Below, one piece after another: positions 46,428 to 54,692 of a DNA stretch of 64,000 bases. The notes under the pieces were generated by a model that ran no database searches, had not been told where the DNA came from, and saw only the letters and a program-made list of their open reading frames with translations. Every line of letters begins with the position of its first letter. The first letter of the stretch is position 1. The position numbers and the translations under genes are program-made. The stretch covers positions 744,001 through 808,000 of the forward strand of contig JAXGXG010000002.1 of the NCBI GenBank assembly GCA_040772845.1. The letters run 5' to 3'. Source of the DNA: PWXP01 sp040772845 (lineage in GTDB: Bacteria > Planctomycetota > Planctomycetia > Pirellulales > Thermoguttaceae).

Positions 46428-47087
46428 ATGTACCTACGCACATCGCTTTTCGCCTTGTTTGCAAGCCTGCTGCTGGGTGGCGCCGGCGCCGTTTCGGCAG
46501 CGGAGGCCGATCGTCCGAATATCCTGCTGGTGTTTCTCGACGACATGTCGTACGAAGGACTGGGTGCGGCAGGCCTTACCGACATCGAGACGCCCAATCT
46601 CGACCGGTTGGCCGCACTCGGGGCCCACCTGACCTGTGCGAGCAATATGGGATCGTGGAGTGGCGCGGTGTGTGTCGCCAGTCGAACGATGCTGGTTACC
46701 GGGCGCAGCGTGTGGCGCGCGCATGCCGTGTATGATCATACCGACGACGAGCGCAAGGCCGGGCGCCTTTGGCCGCAGCTTATGCATCAGGCCGGGTACC
46801 AGACGTTCTTCACCGGCAAGTGGCACGTTCGAGCCGATGCCATGAAGGTATTCGATGTTGCTCGTAACATCCGCGGCGGAATGCCCAAGCAAACGAAGGC
46901 CGAGGTGGTTCGGCTCTATCACGTTGCGGACGATCCGAAAGAACTCCACGACCTCGCCGCCGATCCCGCACAGGCGCAACGCGTCAAAGGACTCTTTGCC
47001 AGACTGCTTGCCCTGCAGGAGGCGCTAGACGACACGCTCGATCTGCGGGCAGCTTTTCCAGTGCTGAATCGCGATGCTGGAACCTGA
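46428..47087 (+). pseudogene. Sulfatase with in-frame deletion of its central part
   Basis: A 219-residue protein, less than half of normal sulfatase length. It keeps the signal peptide (FALFASLLLGGAGAVSAA), the first metal site NILLVFLDDMSYEGLG, and a catalytic motif of the CxAxR kind, C82-V-A-S-R86. It runs through GKWHVRADAMKVFD and RGGMPKQT, then jumps at about residue 150 to the C-terminal segment LYHVADDPKELHDLAADPAQ. The missing roughly 200 residues include the second metal-binding DNG motif, so activity is unlikely. The frame remains open, which suggests a clean deletion rather than random decay. The start ATG follows GGAG. Confidence 0.7.
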
Positions 47088-47202
47088 TTGCCAAACACCT
47101 CCTGCGGCATTGCCTTGGTTGACTTGGCGGTGTCGGTCTGGTAGCATGAAGAACAAGATGCGCGTTTCACGTCCCGCTTCTCGAAACTGTGAGGATCTTG
47201 CA

Positions 47203-48162
47203 ATGCGATTGTTCTTCGTACTCCTGGTCTTGTCTGCGGAAAGCCTCGTAACCGATTCGGTTAAGGGCGATGCTTCCGGGCCCTATCCGCGATTGGTTAC
47301 TGCGGAGACGCTGGCAAATCCTCAGCGGTTGGCGGCTCTCCAGTCGCCTGGGAAAATCCTGCTGAACGACGGCTTCGAATCGCCCGAGTCGCTGAAGAAC
47401 TACTTCGAGATCCGCGGGTTGAAGGAAGGCCGTGCGCGGCTGACCGAAGATCCCAAGCTGGCCCATTCGGGGCGCGGCGCGATCGAGCTGACGGCCGTTG
47501 CACGCAATGGCCGCGAGTCGGGCGCCGGGGCAACCGGCTGGCTCGGTGCGGAAGGGTTCGACCGGGTATCGTTGCGCTGTTACATCCGATTTGCTGCCGA
47601 CTATGACCAGGGGAACCTGAATCACGTGGGCGGCGGTTTGGCAGCCGTTGCCGGTTCGAATCGCTGGGAAGGCATGGGGTCGGCCGGAATCCGGCCGCGA
47701 GGCGACGACCGGTTCACCTGCCGCTTCGAACCGTGGCGCGATTGGGGCCGACTGTCGCCGCCCGGCTACATGTTCCTCTACACCTACTGGATGGACATGC
47801 GACGCGACCCGGACGGGCATTACTGGGGAAACATGCTCGGCCCCGAACCTGCCGACCGGATCGTCTTGCAGCGCGGTCGATGGTATTGCCTGGAACATAT
47901 GATTCAGGCAAATGATCCGGGGCAGGCGAACGGCGAACTGGCCGCCTGGATTGACGGCAAGCTGTATATCCACTACACGGGCATGCGGTGGCGTTCCGAC
48001 GCAAAGGTCAAGATCAAGCGATTCGGTATCGACCTGTATGTGCACCGCGCGGAACGCGACAACACGGTCTGGTACGACGATCTCATATTGTCGACCGGTT
48101 ATGTTGGGCTGAAGGAAAGGGCGGCTGATTCATCGCAACAACGGAGGACGCGTTTTCCATGA
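47203..48162 (+). CDS. Secreted concanavalin-A-like polysaccharide-binding or lyase-like protein
   Basis: A 319-residue exported protein; residues 1-22 are a signal (LFFVLLVLSAESLVTDSV). A beta-sandwich follows (ILLNDGFESPESLKNYFEIR, GRGAIELTAVARNG, FDRVSLRCYIRFAADYDQGN). Later strands are WYCLEHMIQANDPGQANGEL, AAWIDGKLYIHYTG and TVWYDDLILSTGYVG. The layout is like family-14-type polysaccharide lyases or plain sugar-binding ConA folds. I cannot tell whether it is catalytic. The stop overlaps the ATG of the archaemetzincin gene by four bases (ATGA), so the two are tightly coupled. It starts at ATG 47203 after GAGGAT. Confidence 0.72.
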   Translation: MRLFFVLLVLSAESLVTDSVKGDASGPYPRLVTAETLANPQRLAALQSPGKILLNDGFESPESLKNYFEIRGLKEGRARLTEDPKLAHSGRGAIELTAVARNGRESGAGATGWLGAEGFDRVSLRCYIRFAADYDQGNLNHVGGGLAAVAGSNRWEGMGSAGIRPRGDDRFTCRFEPWRDWGRLSPPGYMFLYTYWMDMRRDPDGHYWGNMLGPEPADRIVLQRGRWYCLEHMIQANDPGQANGELAAWIDGKLYIHYTGMRWRSDAKVKIKRFGIDLYVHRAERDNTVWYDDLILSTGYVGLKERAADSSQQRRTRFP

Positions 48163-49046
48163 GGCATGCGGCGGCCATCCTAATAGGGTTCATTACGATA
48201 CTTGTCACACGTCATACAGCGGCCGAGGAAGAGCTTCCGCTGGAGTTCTATTCGCTCCTGCCGTTACACGAGTCGTTGCCCGAGCCGAAGTTGGGTGAAT
48301 GGCTCCACCATCATGAAGAGCCGGGGCAAACCTACCGGCAGTATCTCGCCTGCAACCCCGTCCGGGCGGACCGGCCGCGGCGGATCATCTACCTACAGCT
48401 TCTCGGCGAATTCGACGAAAAGCAGCAGGAGATTCTCGATCTGACGGCCGACTATATGCGGGCCTATTTCCAGTTGCCCGTGCGGGTGCGAGGCGAGTTC
48501 ACGCTCGATATGATTCCCCCCGAAGCGAAACGCAAGCATCCGATCTGGAGGAATGAGCAACTCCTGACGACGTACATTCTGGAACACGTTCTGCACGAAC
48601 GTTTGCCACGTGACGCCTGCGCCTATCTCGCGCTGACGGCAACGGACCTCTGGCCGGGCGGCAATGCGAATTATCTGTTCGGCCATGCGACGTACCGTGA
48701 CCGGGTTGGCGTTTACTCGATCTATCGTCACAGAGCCCCTGCGAAGGAGTTCGATCCTTGCCTGCGGCGCACCTGCCGTGTTGCGACGCACGAGACGTGT
48801 CACATGTTCTCAATGTTGCACTGTACCGAGCACCTGTGCAACATGTGTGGGGCCAATCATTTGAAGGAAGCCGATCGCCAGCCGATGTGGCTGTGTCCAC
48901 ACTGTCTGGCGAAGTTGTGCCACGCTACCGGGGCGGATCCGCAACGGCGTTGTCGGGCCCTGATCGCGTTCTTCAAGAAGGTCCGCTTCGAGGAAGAAGC
49001 GGCCTTCATGCAGCAGTCGCTCGAAACGCTTCGGAAGGCGAAGTAA
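48159..49046 (+). CDS. Secreted archaemetzincin-type metallopeptidase
   Basis: A 295-residue protein with a signal peptide (residues 1-22, AAILIGFITILVTRHTAA). The archaemetzincin motif is clear: HExxH at His211-Glu212-His215, third ligand His221 with Cys222, then Cys227, Met229, and a Cys246-Pro-His-Cys249 knuckle. The family pattern is HExxHxxGxxHCx4CxMx17CxxC; here the Gly is Ser218 and the last spacer is one residue shorter. The cysteine set would bind a structural zinc. Archaemetzincins are mainly cytoplasmic-type proteins of archaea and vertebrates and are rarer in bacteria. Translationally coupled to the ConA-like protein, so a role with the sulfatase cluster is inferred. Confidence 0.88.
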   Translation: MRHAAAILIGFITILVTRHTAAEEELPLEFYSLLPLHESLPEPKLGEWLHHHEEPGQTYRQYLACNPVRADRPRRIIYLQLLGEFDEKQQEILDLTADYMRAYFQLPVRVRGEFTLDMIPPEAKRKHPIWRNEQLLTTYILEHVLHERLPRDACAYLALTATDLWPGGNANYLFGHATYRDRVGVYSIYRHRAPAKEFDPCLRRTCRVATHETCHMFSMLHCTEHLCNMCGANHLKEADRQPMWLCPHCLAKLCHATGADPQRRCRALIAFFKKVRFEEEAAFMQQSLETLRKAK

Positions 49047-49367
49047 CCTGCCGGCTGCGAATCGCAACCTGCTCGGTTGAGCTTGGTCGTCAACAGGGCG
49101 CATCGGGCCGGCTGTTTTCCAAGCGTTCGCACAGGCGGCTTTGGACCTCGCGATTGATCTTTCCCGCAAGGAACCAGGGCGGACGTACGACGTTTCAAAA
49201 ACCGGTTCTTGACTTCGCACGCGTTTGTCTCGAAGATGTAGCGTATTGATAACTTGAGGATTCAGGCTGGACGGAACGGTGGTTTGGCGAGTTGGGCGTT
49301 TCTTGCGCCGGCCGACACCGCCGGCCATGTCTCGCATCTTTGGATGGAATTGTGGAGACGACAAGCG
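49047..49367. other. Intergenic gap with no recognised gene
   Basis: 321 bases between the archaemetzincin and DUF4838 protein 2. The open frame upstream of ATG 49368 lacks coding character. The promoter of DUF4838 protein 2 is presumed here; no element could be assigned. Confidence 0.4.
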
Positions 49368-52286
49368 ATGCGATTGAACAAGCATGATCTGTGCGGTTTT
49401 GGCCCCGGACGTCTGTACGTGGCCGTATTCATCCTGTGGGCGGCGCGGGGGGCCTTCGGCGGCGACATGTTCTTCCACGACGGTCGCACCGAATGGACAA
49501 TCCATCTTTCCCCACAAGCCGGGCCGACGGAGACGTTTGCCGCCGAGGAACTGGCCATTGCCCTGAAGAAAATCTCCGGCGCCGATTTCGAGGTGCTGTC
49601 GTCGCCCCAGGCGCCCGAACGCCGAGCAATCATCATTGGGGACCTTGAAAATCCAGAAGTCGAAGATCGGGCCGCAGTCCTCAAACTCAGCTCGGGCAAG
49701 GTCGAACAAGTCGCTGTGCATACATTGGACGGCCGGCTCTACCTGGCGGGAAATCAACCGCGCGGGGCATTGTACGCTGTGTACCGCTTTCTGCAACATG
49801 AACTCGGAGTGCGGTGGTTGTGGCCCGGCCCGGAGGGCGAGTTCATGCCTGCCCGGAAAAGCTGGACCCTGCCGGACCTGAAATACACCTACCAGCCTGC
49901 CTTCGCCTACCGCGGCTTCCACCTGTGCGGCGACTGGCGCGACGTGGATATCTTCCGCGAGTGGATGGCCCGCAATTTCATAAATATCCACCGGCACGCT
50001 GCCTCCGCCAAGGAGAAACGCAGAGGATTCTATTCCATGTGGTCGTCCCATAATGTCGCACTGCCGGCGGTTCTTTTCGATCAACACCCGGAATACTTCG
50101 CCGAAATCGGCGGCAAGCGGTACAAAAACAACATCTGCTTCAACCACCCGGAAGTCGATCAGCTCGTCGCCACTGAAATAGCCGAATATGTGCGGAAGCG
50201 GCCTTTCCTGGATATCCTTAGCCTTTTCCCTCGCGACAATCAGGACTATTGCCGCTGTGAACGATGTGCAAAACTCGATGTGTCTACGGCCTGGTTCCGA
50301 TTCTACAACCGGTTGACCGACAACCTGAAAAAGGAATTCCCCGATCTGAGGTTCGCCACGATCGCCTACCAGGGTTACCGGAATGTACCTCAGTGCCCGA
50401 TCCGCAACAGCGAATTCATTGAATACGCCAGCTACAGCCGCTGCAACATCCATCCCTACGGACATCCCGACTGCGAACGCAACGAAGACACGATGCGCGC
50501 CATGCTCGCATGGCAGGCGACAGGCCTTCCGATGGGCCACTACGCCTACGAGTATGACGTCTATTCCAAGAACGCCCGCTTCATCCCATTCTTCAGCGTG
50601 ATCGAGAACGCGGTCCGGACTAGCAGACGTCTGAACCATGTGGCCGTGATTCCCGAGGTTTCACTCTCACCCCGACATGGACCGCAAGTCTACGCACATC
50701 ACGTTCAGAACCGCCTATCAATCTACCTTTATGCCCGCCTGCTATGGGAGCCGGACCGAACAATGCCCGAGGTGCTTAACGAGTGGCGCCAAACCGTCTT
50801 CGGCGAAGCAGCCGCGCCAATGCTGGACTACTATCTGGCCATGGACCACGCGTGGACGGCCATGCCAATCCACGCCACGATCCTCGGCAATGCACTGACT
50901 GCGGCCCCGCATCTGATGACCGATGACCTCCGGTCCGAGGCGGTTGCCGCCTTGCGCAATGCCGAACAGCGATTGACGCAGATCGAAGACCCGACTGCCC
51001 GAGAGCGCGCCGCAACGGCTCTCCAACATGAGCGAGCGCTGTTCCATCAGTGGCTGGACCTGTACCGCATGAACATCGACGCTCCACGTGTCAGTCTGCC
51101 GCTGCTGGCACAGGCGTCCGACTTCTCGCAGTCCGCTTCCCCGCCTCTCGATTTTCCCGCGGCGGCCACCGGCGCCCCGGATTTCTCCACTTGCGTACGT
51201 CTGGCATGGACCGAAGAGGCCCTATTGGTCAAGTGGCTTTGCCGGGACAAGAAGATCGAGAATCGCAAGGTCATGGCGGGAAAGCGGGATGACAAGGTCG
51301 CCGACGACGACAGCGTAGAGGTCATAATGACTTCCGGTCCGACTGGCGAAACGTGGCATCTCGCCGTCAACCCGCAAGGGATTCTGCAGGACTATCGCGA
51401 AAGCAGCACCGGCGTTCGCGAAGACCGCTGGGATCCCGAATGGCAGGCGACAACCGAAACAACGGCAAACGCCTGGAAGGCGCAGATGACGATTCCCTTC
51501 GCCTCGCTCGGGGAAGCGCCTAACCCCAACGAAAGCTGGCAGGCCCGCTTCGTGCGACATAACGGAGGGCGACACGACTTCGCGACCGCCGTTTTCCCCC
51601 AGCGCGAGGCCGCCCTGCTGCTGTTCAGTTCTGCCCCTCACACGGGCCGATCGCTGCTATGGTGGTCTGGGGCACCCGACCGGGAAAGCAGCGGAAATGT
51701 CGCGCTGCTGCAAACATTCACCGAGAGCGGGTGGCAAATCCGACTGATCGACGATGCCGAAAAACTGGACGCCTTCGATGATCGGTGTGACGCCTACTGG
51801 TTTCGCCATCCCCATGGGCCGAACAAGCCTTCGCCGGATTACTGGCAGAGACATCTGGCTCCCGCGGTCCGAGACGGCGCACTGGCCGTCTTCGTCTCCT
51901 ACTGGGGCATTCCGCTCGATGAATACTTCCAGGACCCTTCCCTGAAGGTAAAAACCGTTTCATGCGGCAAGATCCCGCTGGCCGAACGCACCACGGCGTT
52001 TATTGCCCCAGGCGACTGGAGCCGCAAACCCAACGACCTGCTCCGCGGCCTCAAATCTCACATCACCCCAGCCTACGGCTTCCTGCCAGCCGAGCCCAAA
52101 GCCTGGACGGTATTGGCGACTGCCGCAAACGGTAGCGGCGCGCCATATCCTTACTTGCTGGCCAGACGCTATGGCAAGGGGATGATCGTCCTCGGTGGCG
52201 ACGACATCCGTCTCTCGCCTGCACGAATGCTGGAAAACTTCATCCAGCACCATGAACAAACACAATCCCCACAGAATTCGCCCTGA
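49368..52286 (+). CDS. Secreted DUF4838 protein 2 with CBM9-like and ThuA-like tail
   Basis: A 972-residue exported protein. A signal helix lies near residues 15-30 (LYVAVFILWAARGAFG). Residues about 40-150 are the GH20-like N-terminal domain (GPTETFAAEELAIALKKISG, YAVYRFLQHELGVRWLWPG). The DUF4838 barrel has FPRDNQDYCRCERCAKLD with the shared CxCxxC near residue 296. Residues about 600-745 look like a CBM9-type module (CVRLAWTEEALLVKWLCRD, MTIPFASLGEAPNPNE). The last 220 residues (LLWWSGAPDRESSGNVALLQ, VSYWGIPLDEYF, YGKGMIVLGGDDIRL) resemble a ThuA/GATase-1-like fold. That tail is absent from the other two DUF4838 proteins here. The start is ATG 49368, about ten bases after GGAG. Confidence 0.85.
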   Translation: MRLNKHDLCGFGPGRLYVAVFILWAARGAFGGDMFFHDGRTEWTIHLSPQAGPTETFAAEELAIALKKISGADFEVLSSPQAPERRAIIIGDLENPEVEDRAAVLKLSSGKVEQVAVHTLDGRLYLAGNQPRGALYAVYRFLQHELGVRWLWPGPEGEFMPARKSWTLPDLKYTYQPAFAYRGFHLCGDWRDVDIFREWMARNFINIHRHAASAKEKRRGFYSMWSSHNVALPAVLFDQHPEYFAEIGGKRYKNNICFNHPEVDQLVATEIAEYVRKRPFLDILSLFPRDNQDYCRCERCAKLDVSTAWFRFYNRLTDNLKKEFPDLRFATIAYQGYRNVPQCPIRNSEFIEYASYSRCNIHPYGHPDCERNEDTMRAMLAWQATGLPMGHYAYEYDVYSKNARFIPFFSVIENAVRTSRRLNHVAVIPEVSLSPRHGPQVYAHHVQNRLSIYLYARLLWEPDRTMPEVLNEWRQTVFGEAAAPMLDYYLAMDHAWTAMPIHATILGNALTAAPHLMTDDLRSEAVAALRNAEQRLTQIEDPTARERAATALQHERALFHQWLDLYRMNIDAPRVSLPLLAQASDFSQSASPPLDFPAAATGAPDFSTCVRLAWTEEALLVKWLCRDKKIENRKVMAGKRDDKVADDDSVEVIMTSGPTGETWHLAVNPQGILQDYRESSTGVREDRWDPEWQATTETTANAWKAQMTIPFASLGEAPNPNESWQARFVRHNGGRHDFATAVFPQREAALLLFSSAPHTGRSLLWWSGAPDRESSGNVALLQTFTESGWQIRLIDDAEKLDAFDDRCDAYWFRHPHGPNKPSPDYWQRHLAPAVRDGALAVFVSYWGIPLDEYFQDPSLKVKTVSCGKIPLAERTTAFIAPGDWSRKPNDLLRGLKSHITPAYGFLPAEPKAWTVLATAANGSGAPYPYLLARRYGKGMIVLGGDDIRLSPARMLENFIQHHEQTQSPQNSP

Positions 52287-52802
52287 TTTTTAATTCCTGC
52301 CAGGCGACTTCGATGGCGAAGCTCTTTGCGAGTACTTCGAGCCGGTTTTCGAATTACTGTTTCCGGTCTTCGTCGTCCTCGCCCAGCAACGGGCCCCACG
52401 GACGGTTCCGGAAACAATGTGATATCGAGAAGTTACGTTGGTATCGGCCCATTGCGAACGCGCCACAGTCATAACAACATCTGCTTTGCGGTAAGCTTTC
52501 CGCCAGCCCCCCCAGGGCGATTGCTGCCGGCGAAGGGACGCCTTGTGTCAAGTGGCGTATTGCATGTGCTGTTAGCGCATTGCATGTCTTTGTGAATTCA
52601 TGTCCTTGTGAATTCGTGCCCCGAGCACAAGGGGCCAGCGAGATGCGGCATTCACACCGCCGCCGTTTCCGTAAAACGGCGCGATACCGCGACCGACCCC
52701 CCCACCTAACGCAAGTCCTCCAACCTAGCGCGAGCCCCCCGCGTGAGCCAGCACGGGAGTGTTTTGATACGCCACGGTCAAATTCCTTGATTTTGTCCTC
52801 CC
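52287..52802. other. Intergenic gap with short direct repeats
   Basis: No gene is seen. It holds a tandem pair CTTGTGAATTC (about 52589 and 52609) and CCTAACGCAAGTCCTCCAAC with a degenerate second unit near 52730. It ends at the left copy of the 8-bp target duplication of the insertion sequence. Confidence 0.45.
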
Positions 52803-52810
52803 TTTTTTAT
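52803..52810. repeat. Left 8-bp target-site duplication
   Basis: TTTTTTAT immediately left of the left inverted repeat; the identical 8 bases occur at 54567-54574 immediately right of the right inverted repeat. Confidence 0.85.
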
Positions 52811-54566
52811 CAACGTTCCGCTTAATTATTGGTTTTTCAAGATTTGGCCTTCTAACGTTCGGAGCAGGAGGCGTCGTTGTTTTTCGAGCGACTTTGCCGC
52901 ATGATGATGTGGCGATGTCGTGCGGCGACTTGGCTTGGTGGAGGAGAAGCAAACCGGAACGGAAAGAGATCTTCACGGCTGAAAACTTGAGGATGGCTCG
53001 CGTGGGTATCGAGGGTCGGGATTAGCGTCGGGCCATCCCGTACGATACGAATCCCTGCATGGCGATGACCGTGAATGCGACGCTCATGCGACTTCGGACA
53101 ACGAAACCATCGCTCCAGATCCAGGTTGTCGCGAGGATACGAGGCCAATGTGGCGCGTACGAACAGACCAGGACGAAACGACGCCATCACTTTCGCAAAA
53201 TGCGCATAGACCCCATCATCCTCACGACATTGAAACTCCTCGAGCTTCGCCGTAAATCGGGATTTGCGTTTTGCCAACGGCAAGCCATCTTCACTGGTCA
53301 GCAACGTCATCACCTGACGCACCTGTCGGGTGTACCGCCGCACGCGAGTGAAGGCTTTTCGCTGATCCGCCACCCCACGGTCAATGAATCCCCTCAATCG
53401 GGCCAGCAGATCGATCGCTGGACCAACTTTCCCGGACGACGCGACGCGCCCAAGCGACTTCTGCACGTCGCCCAGCGCTTCGAGCATTCGCAGGCCAGCC
53501 GGATGAGCAGGACCGCCGTGATTGTCGTTCAGGATGCCACGCACCGCACTGCAATAGTCGAGCACCACGTCGCCGCTTGCCCCGGCCAGAGACAACCTCC
53601 GCTTCCGACCGGCCGACGATGGTCGCGCGGCCGCTTCCCGCGCCTCGAGGATTTCACGCTCCAAGGCCCTCAAACCCCGGATTTTGGCACGCATTCTCGT
53701 CTTTGCCGTGCTGTCCACGTCGAGAACCGGCTTCGCCAAGTCGCGAAAGAAGTGGTTCTCGCAATACCGGTGCGGCACGCCGGGAAATTCCGTGGCGACG
53801 CACTTGAGAAAGGCGTCCTGCTTGTCCGAAATCCAAAGCACGACGTTCAAACGCAGCGTTCGAGCCAAGCGTTTGGCGCGGGCAAACAGTTTCCTGATTT
53901 CGGCCGTCGCGCCCGACAGCAGTGGTTCGGCAAACCAGACGCGGTTGCGGGTCACTTCGCGGACAACGTAGAGCGTCTCATGTCCCTTCTCCGGCTGCAA
54001 GCCGTCGATCGTGAGGACAACTCTGCTCCTGGCACGATATGCCCGTTTCATTTCCCCCAAGTCCTGATGCCGAGCGGCAACCATGTTCTGGTACGAAGCG
54101 AGATGATCCCCAATCGCGTCGTCCGACAAGGCAATGTCGTAACTGTCGGCCAGTTCGTGGCGGATTTGGGACACGGACCAATGGCGGGCGAACCGCCGCT
54201 GGCCCATCCAGCAGAATACGTCCCAGCCAATCGCCCAACGCGGCACAGCATACTCGGCTTCCTGCTCCGGACCAAAGGTTTTCGTAGAGTCACATTCCTT
54301 GTTGCGGCATTGGAGCAGCTTTACGATCAGGCGCACCGGACCTTGGAGCGTATGTATGATGCGCGTACGCTCAGAATGTATATGCATCTTTGCCTCGCAT
54401 ACGGGGCAACTTCGATCCTGACGAACCAAAACCACGTCTCGGACCCTCGATCGATCCATCGGCAACCGCGACATACCGGCCTCCTTTCCGGTTTGGCGGA
54501 AAGGATTGTCGCTATTATCCTGGATCGACGCCAGAGCAAGAACACCAACAATTAAGCGGAACGTTG
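52811..54566 (-). mobile_element. Intact insertion sequence, 1756 bp, 22-bp inverted repeats
   Basis: Left repeat CAACGTTCCGCTTAATTATT followed by GG (52811-52832) and right repeat CCAACAATTAAGCGGAACGT followed by TG (54545-54566) match at 21 of 22 positions as inverted repeats. An identical 8-bp TTTTTTAT flanks the element on both sides. One transposase gene fills it. Matching ends, target duplication and an uninterrupted gene indicate a recent insertion. An 8-bp duplication with a zinc-ribbon transposase recalls the ISL3 group, but the end sequence differs, so the family is left open. Confidence 0.92.
52852..54474 (-). CDS. Transposase with N-terminal zinc ribbon and DDE core
   Basis: A 540-residue transposase. 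Residues about 20-65 form a zinc ribbon (CPVCEAKMHIHSE, then CRNKECDSTK). The DDE catalytic residues are suggested by Asp in RVVLTIDGLQPEKGHETLYV, Asp in VVLWISDKQDAFLKC and Glu in DNLDLERWFRCPKS. GVPHRYCENHFFRDLAKP is the segment expected after the second Asp in MULE/ISL3-like enzymes. A long helical insertion separates the second Asp and the Glu. The start ATG follows a perfect GGAGG. No frameshift or stop interrupts it, so the element is probably active. Confidence 0.85.
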   Translation of the reverse strand: MSRLPMDRSRVRDVVLVRQDRSCPVCEAKMHIHSERTRIIHTLQGPVRLIVKLLQCRNKECDSTKTFGPEQEAEYAVPRWAIGWDVFCWMGQRRFARHWSVSQIRHELADSYDIALSDDAIGDHLASYQNMVAARHQDLGEMKRAYRARSRVVLTIDGLQPEKGHETLYVVREVTRNRVWFAEPLLSGATAEIRKLFARAKRLARTLRLNVVLWISDKQDAFLKCVATEFPGVPHRYCENHFFRDLAKPVLDVDSTAKTRMRAKIRGLRALEREILEAREAAARPSSAGRKRRLSLAGASGDVVLDYCSAVRGILNDNHGGPAHPAGLRMLEALGDVQKSLGRVASSGKVGPAIDLLARLRGFIDRGVADQRKAFTRVRRYTRQVRQVMTLLTSEDGLPLAKRKSRFTAKLEEFQCREDDGVYAHFAKVMASFRPGLFVRATLASYPRDNLDLERWFRCPKSHERRIHGHRHAGIRIVRDGPTLIPTLDTHASHPQVFSREDLFPFRFASPPPSQVAARHRHIIMRQSRSKNNDASCSER

Positions 54567-54574
54567 TTTTTTAT
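54567..54574. repeat. Right 8-bp target-site duplication
   Basis: TTTTTTAT, identical to 52803-52810. The insertion lies about 120 bases upstream of the PEP-CTERM gene start, so it may have displaced or replaced that gene's promoter. Confidence 0.85.
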
Positions 54575-54662
54575 AGACTGGCATTGTCTAGTGGTGCTCT
54601 TGATAACGACACGCATCTGCGCGTCCGTCGTGGCGACCGGCGTAAGCGGTGTTAGTTTGTTT

Positions 54663-54685
54663 CCAATTGCTACTCGCAATTGGAG
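54663..54685 (+). promoter_or_regulatory. Hairpin overlapping the Shine-Dalgarno of the PEP-CTERM gene
   Basis: CCAATTGC (54663-54670) pairs perfectly with GCAATTGG (54676-54683) around TACTC. The last two bases of the stem are the first two of the GGAG (54682-54685) that serves ATG 54693. In RNA this would partly hide the ribosome-binding site, so translation could depend on temperature or an upstream event. Confidence 0.55.
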
Positions 54686-54692
54686 AATCGTC

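Noticed and set aside
47651..47668. CCGGTTCGAATCGCTGG as the T-arm of a tRNA
   Set aside because: It lies inside a coding region and no acceptor, D or anticodon arms can be drawn upstream.
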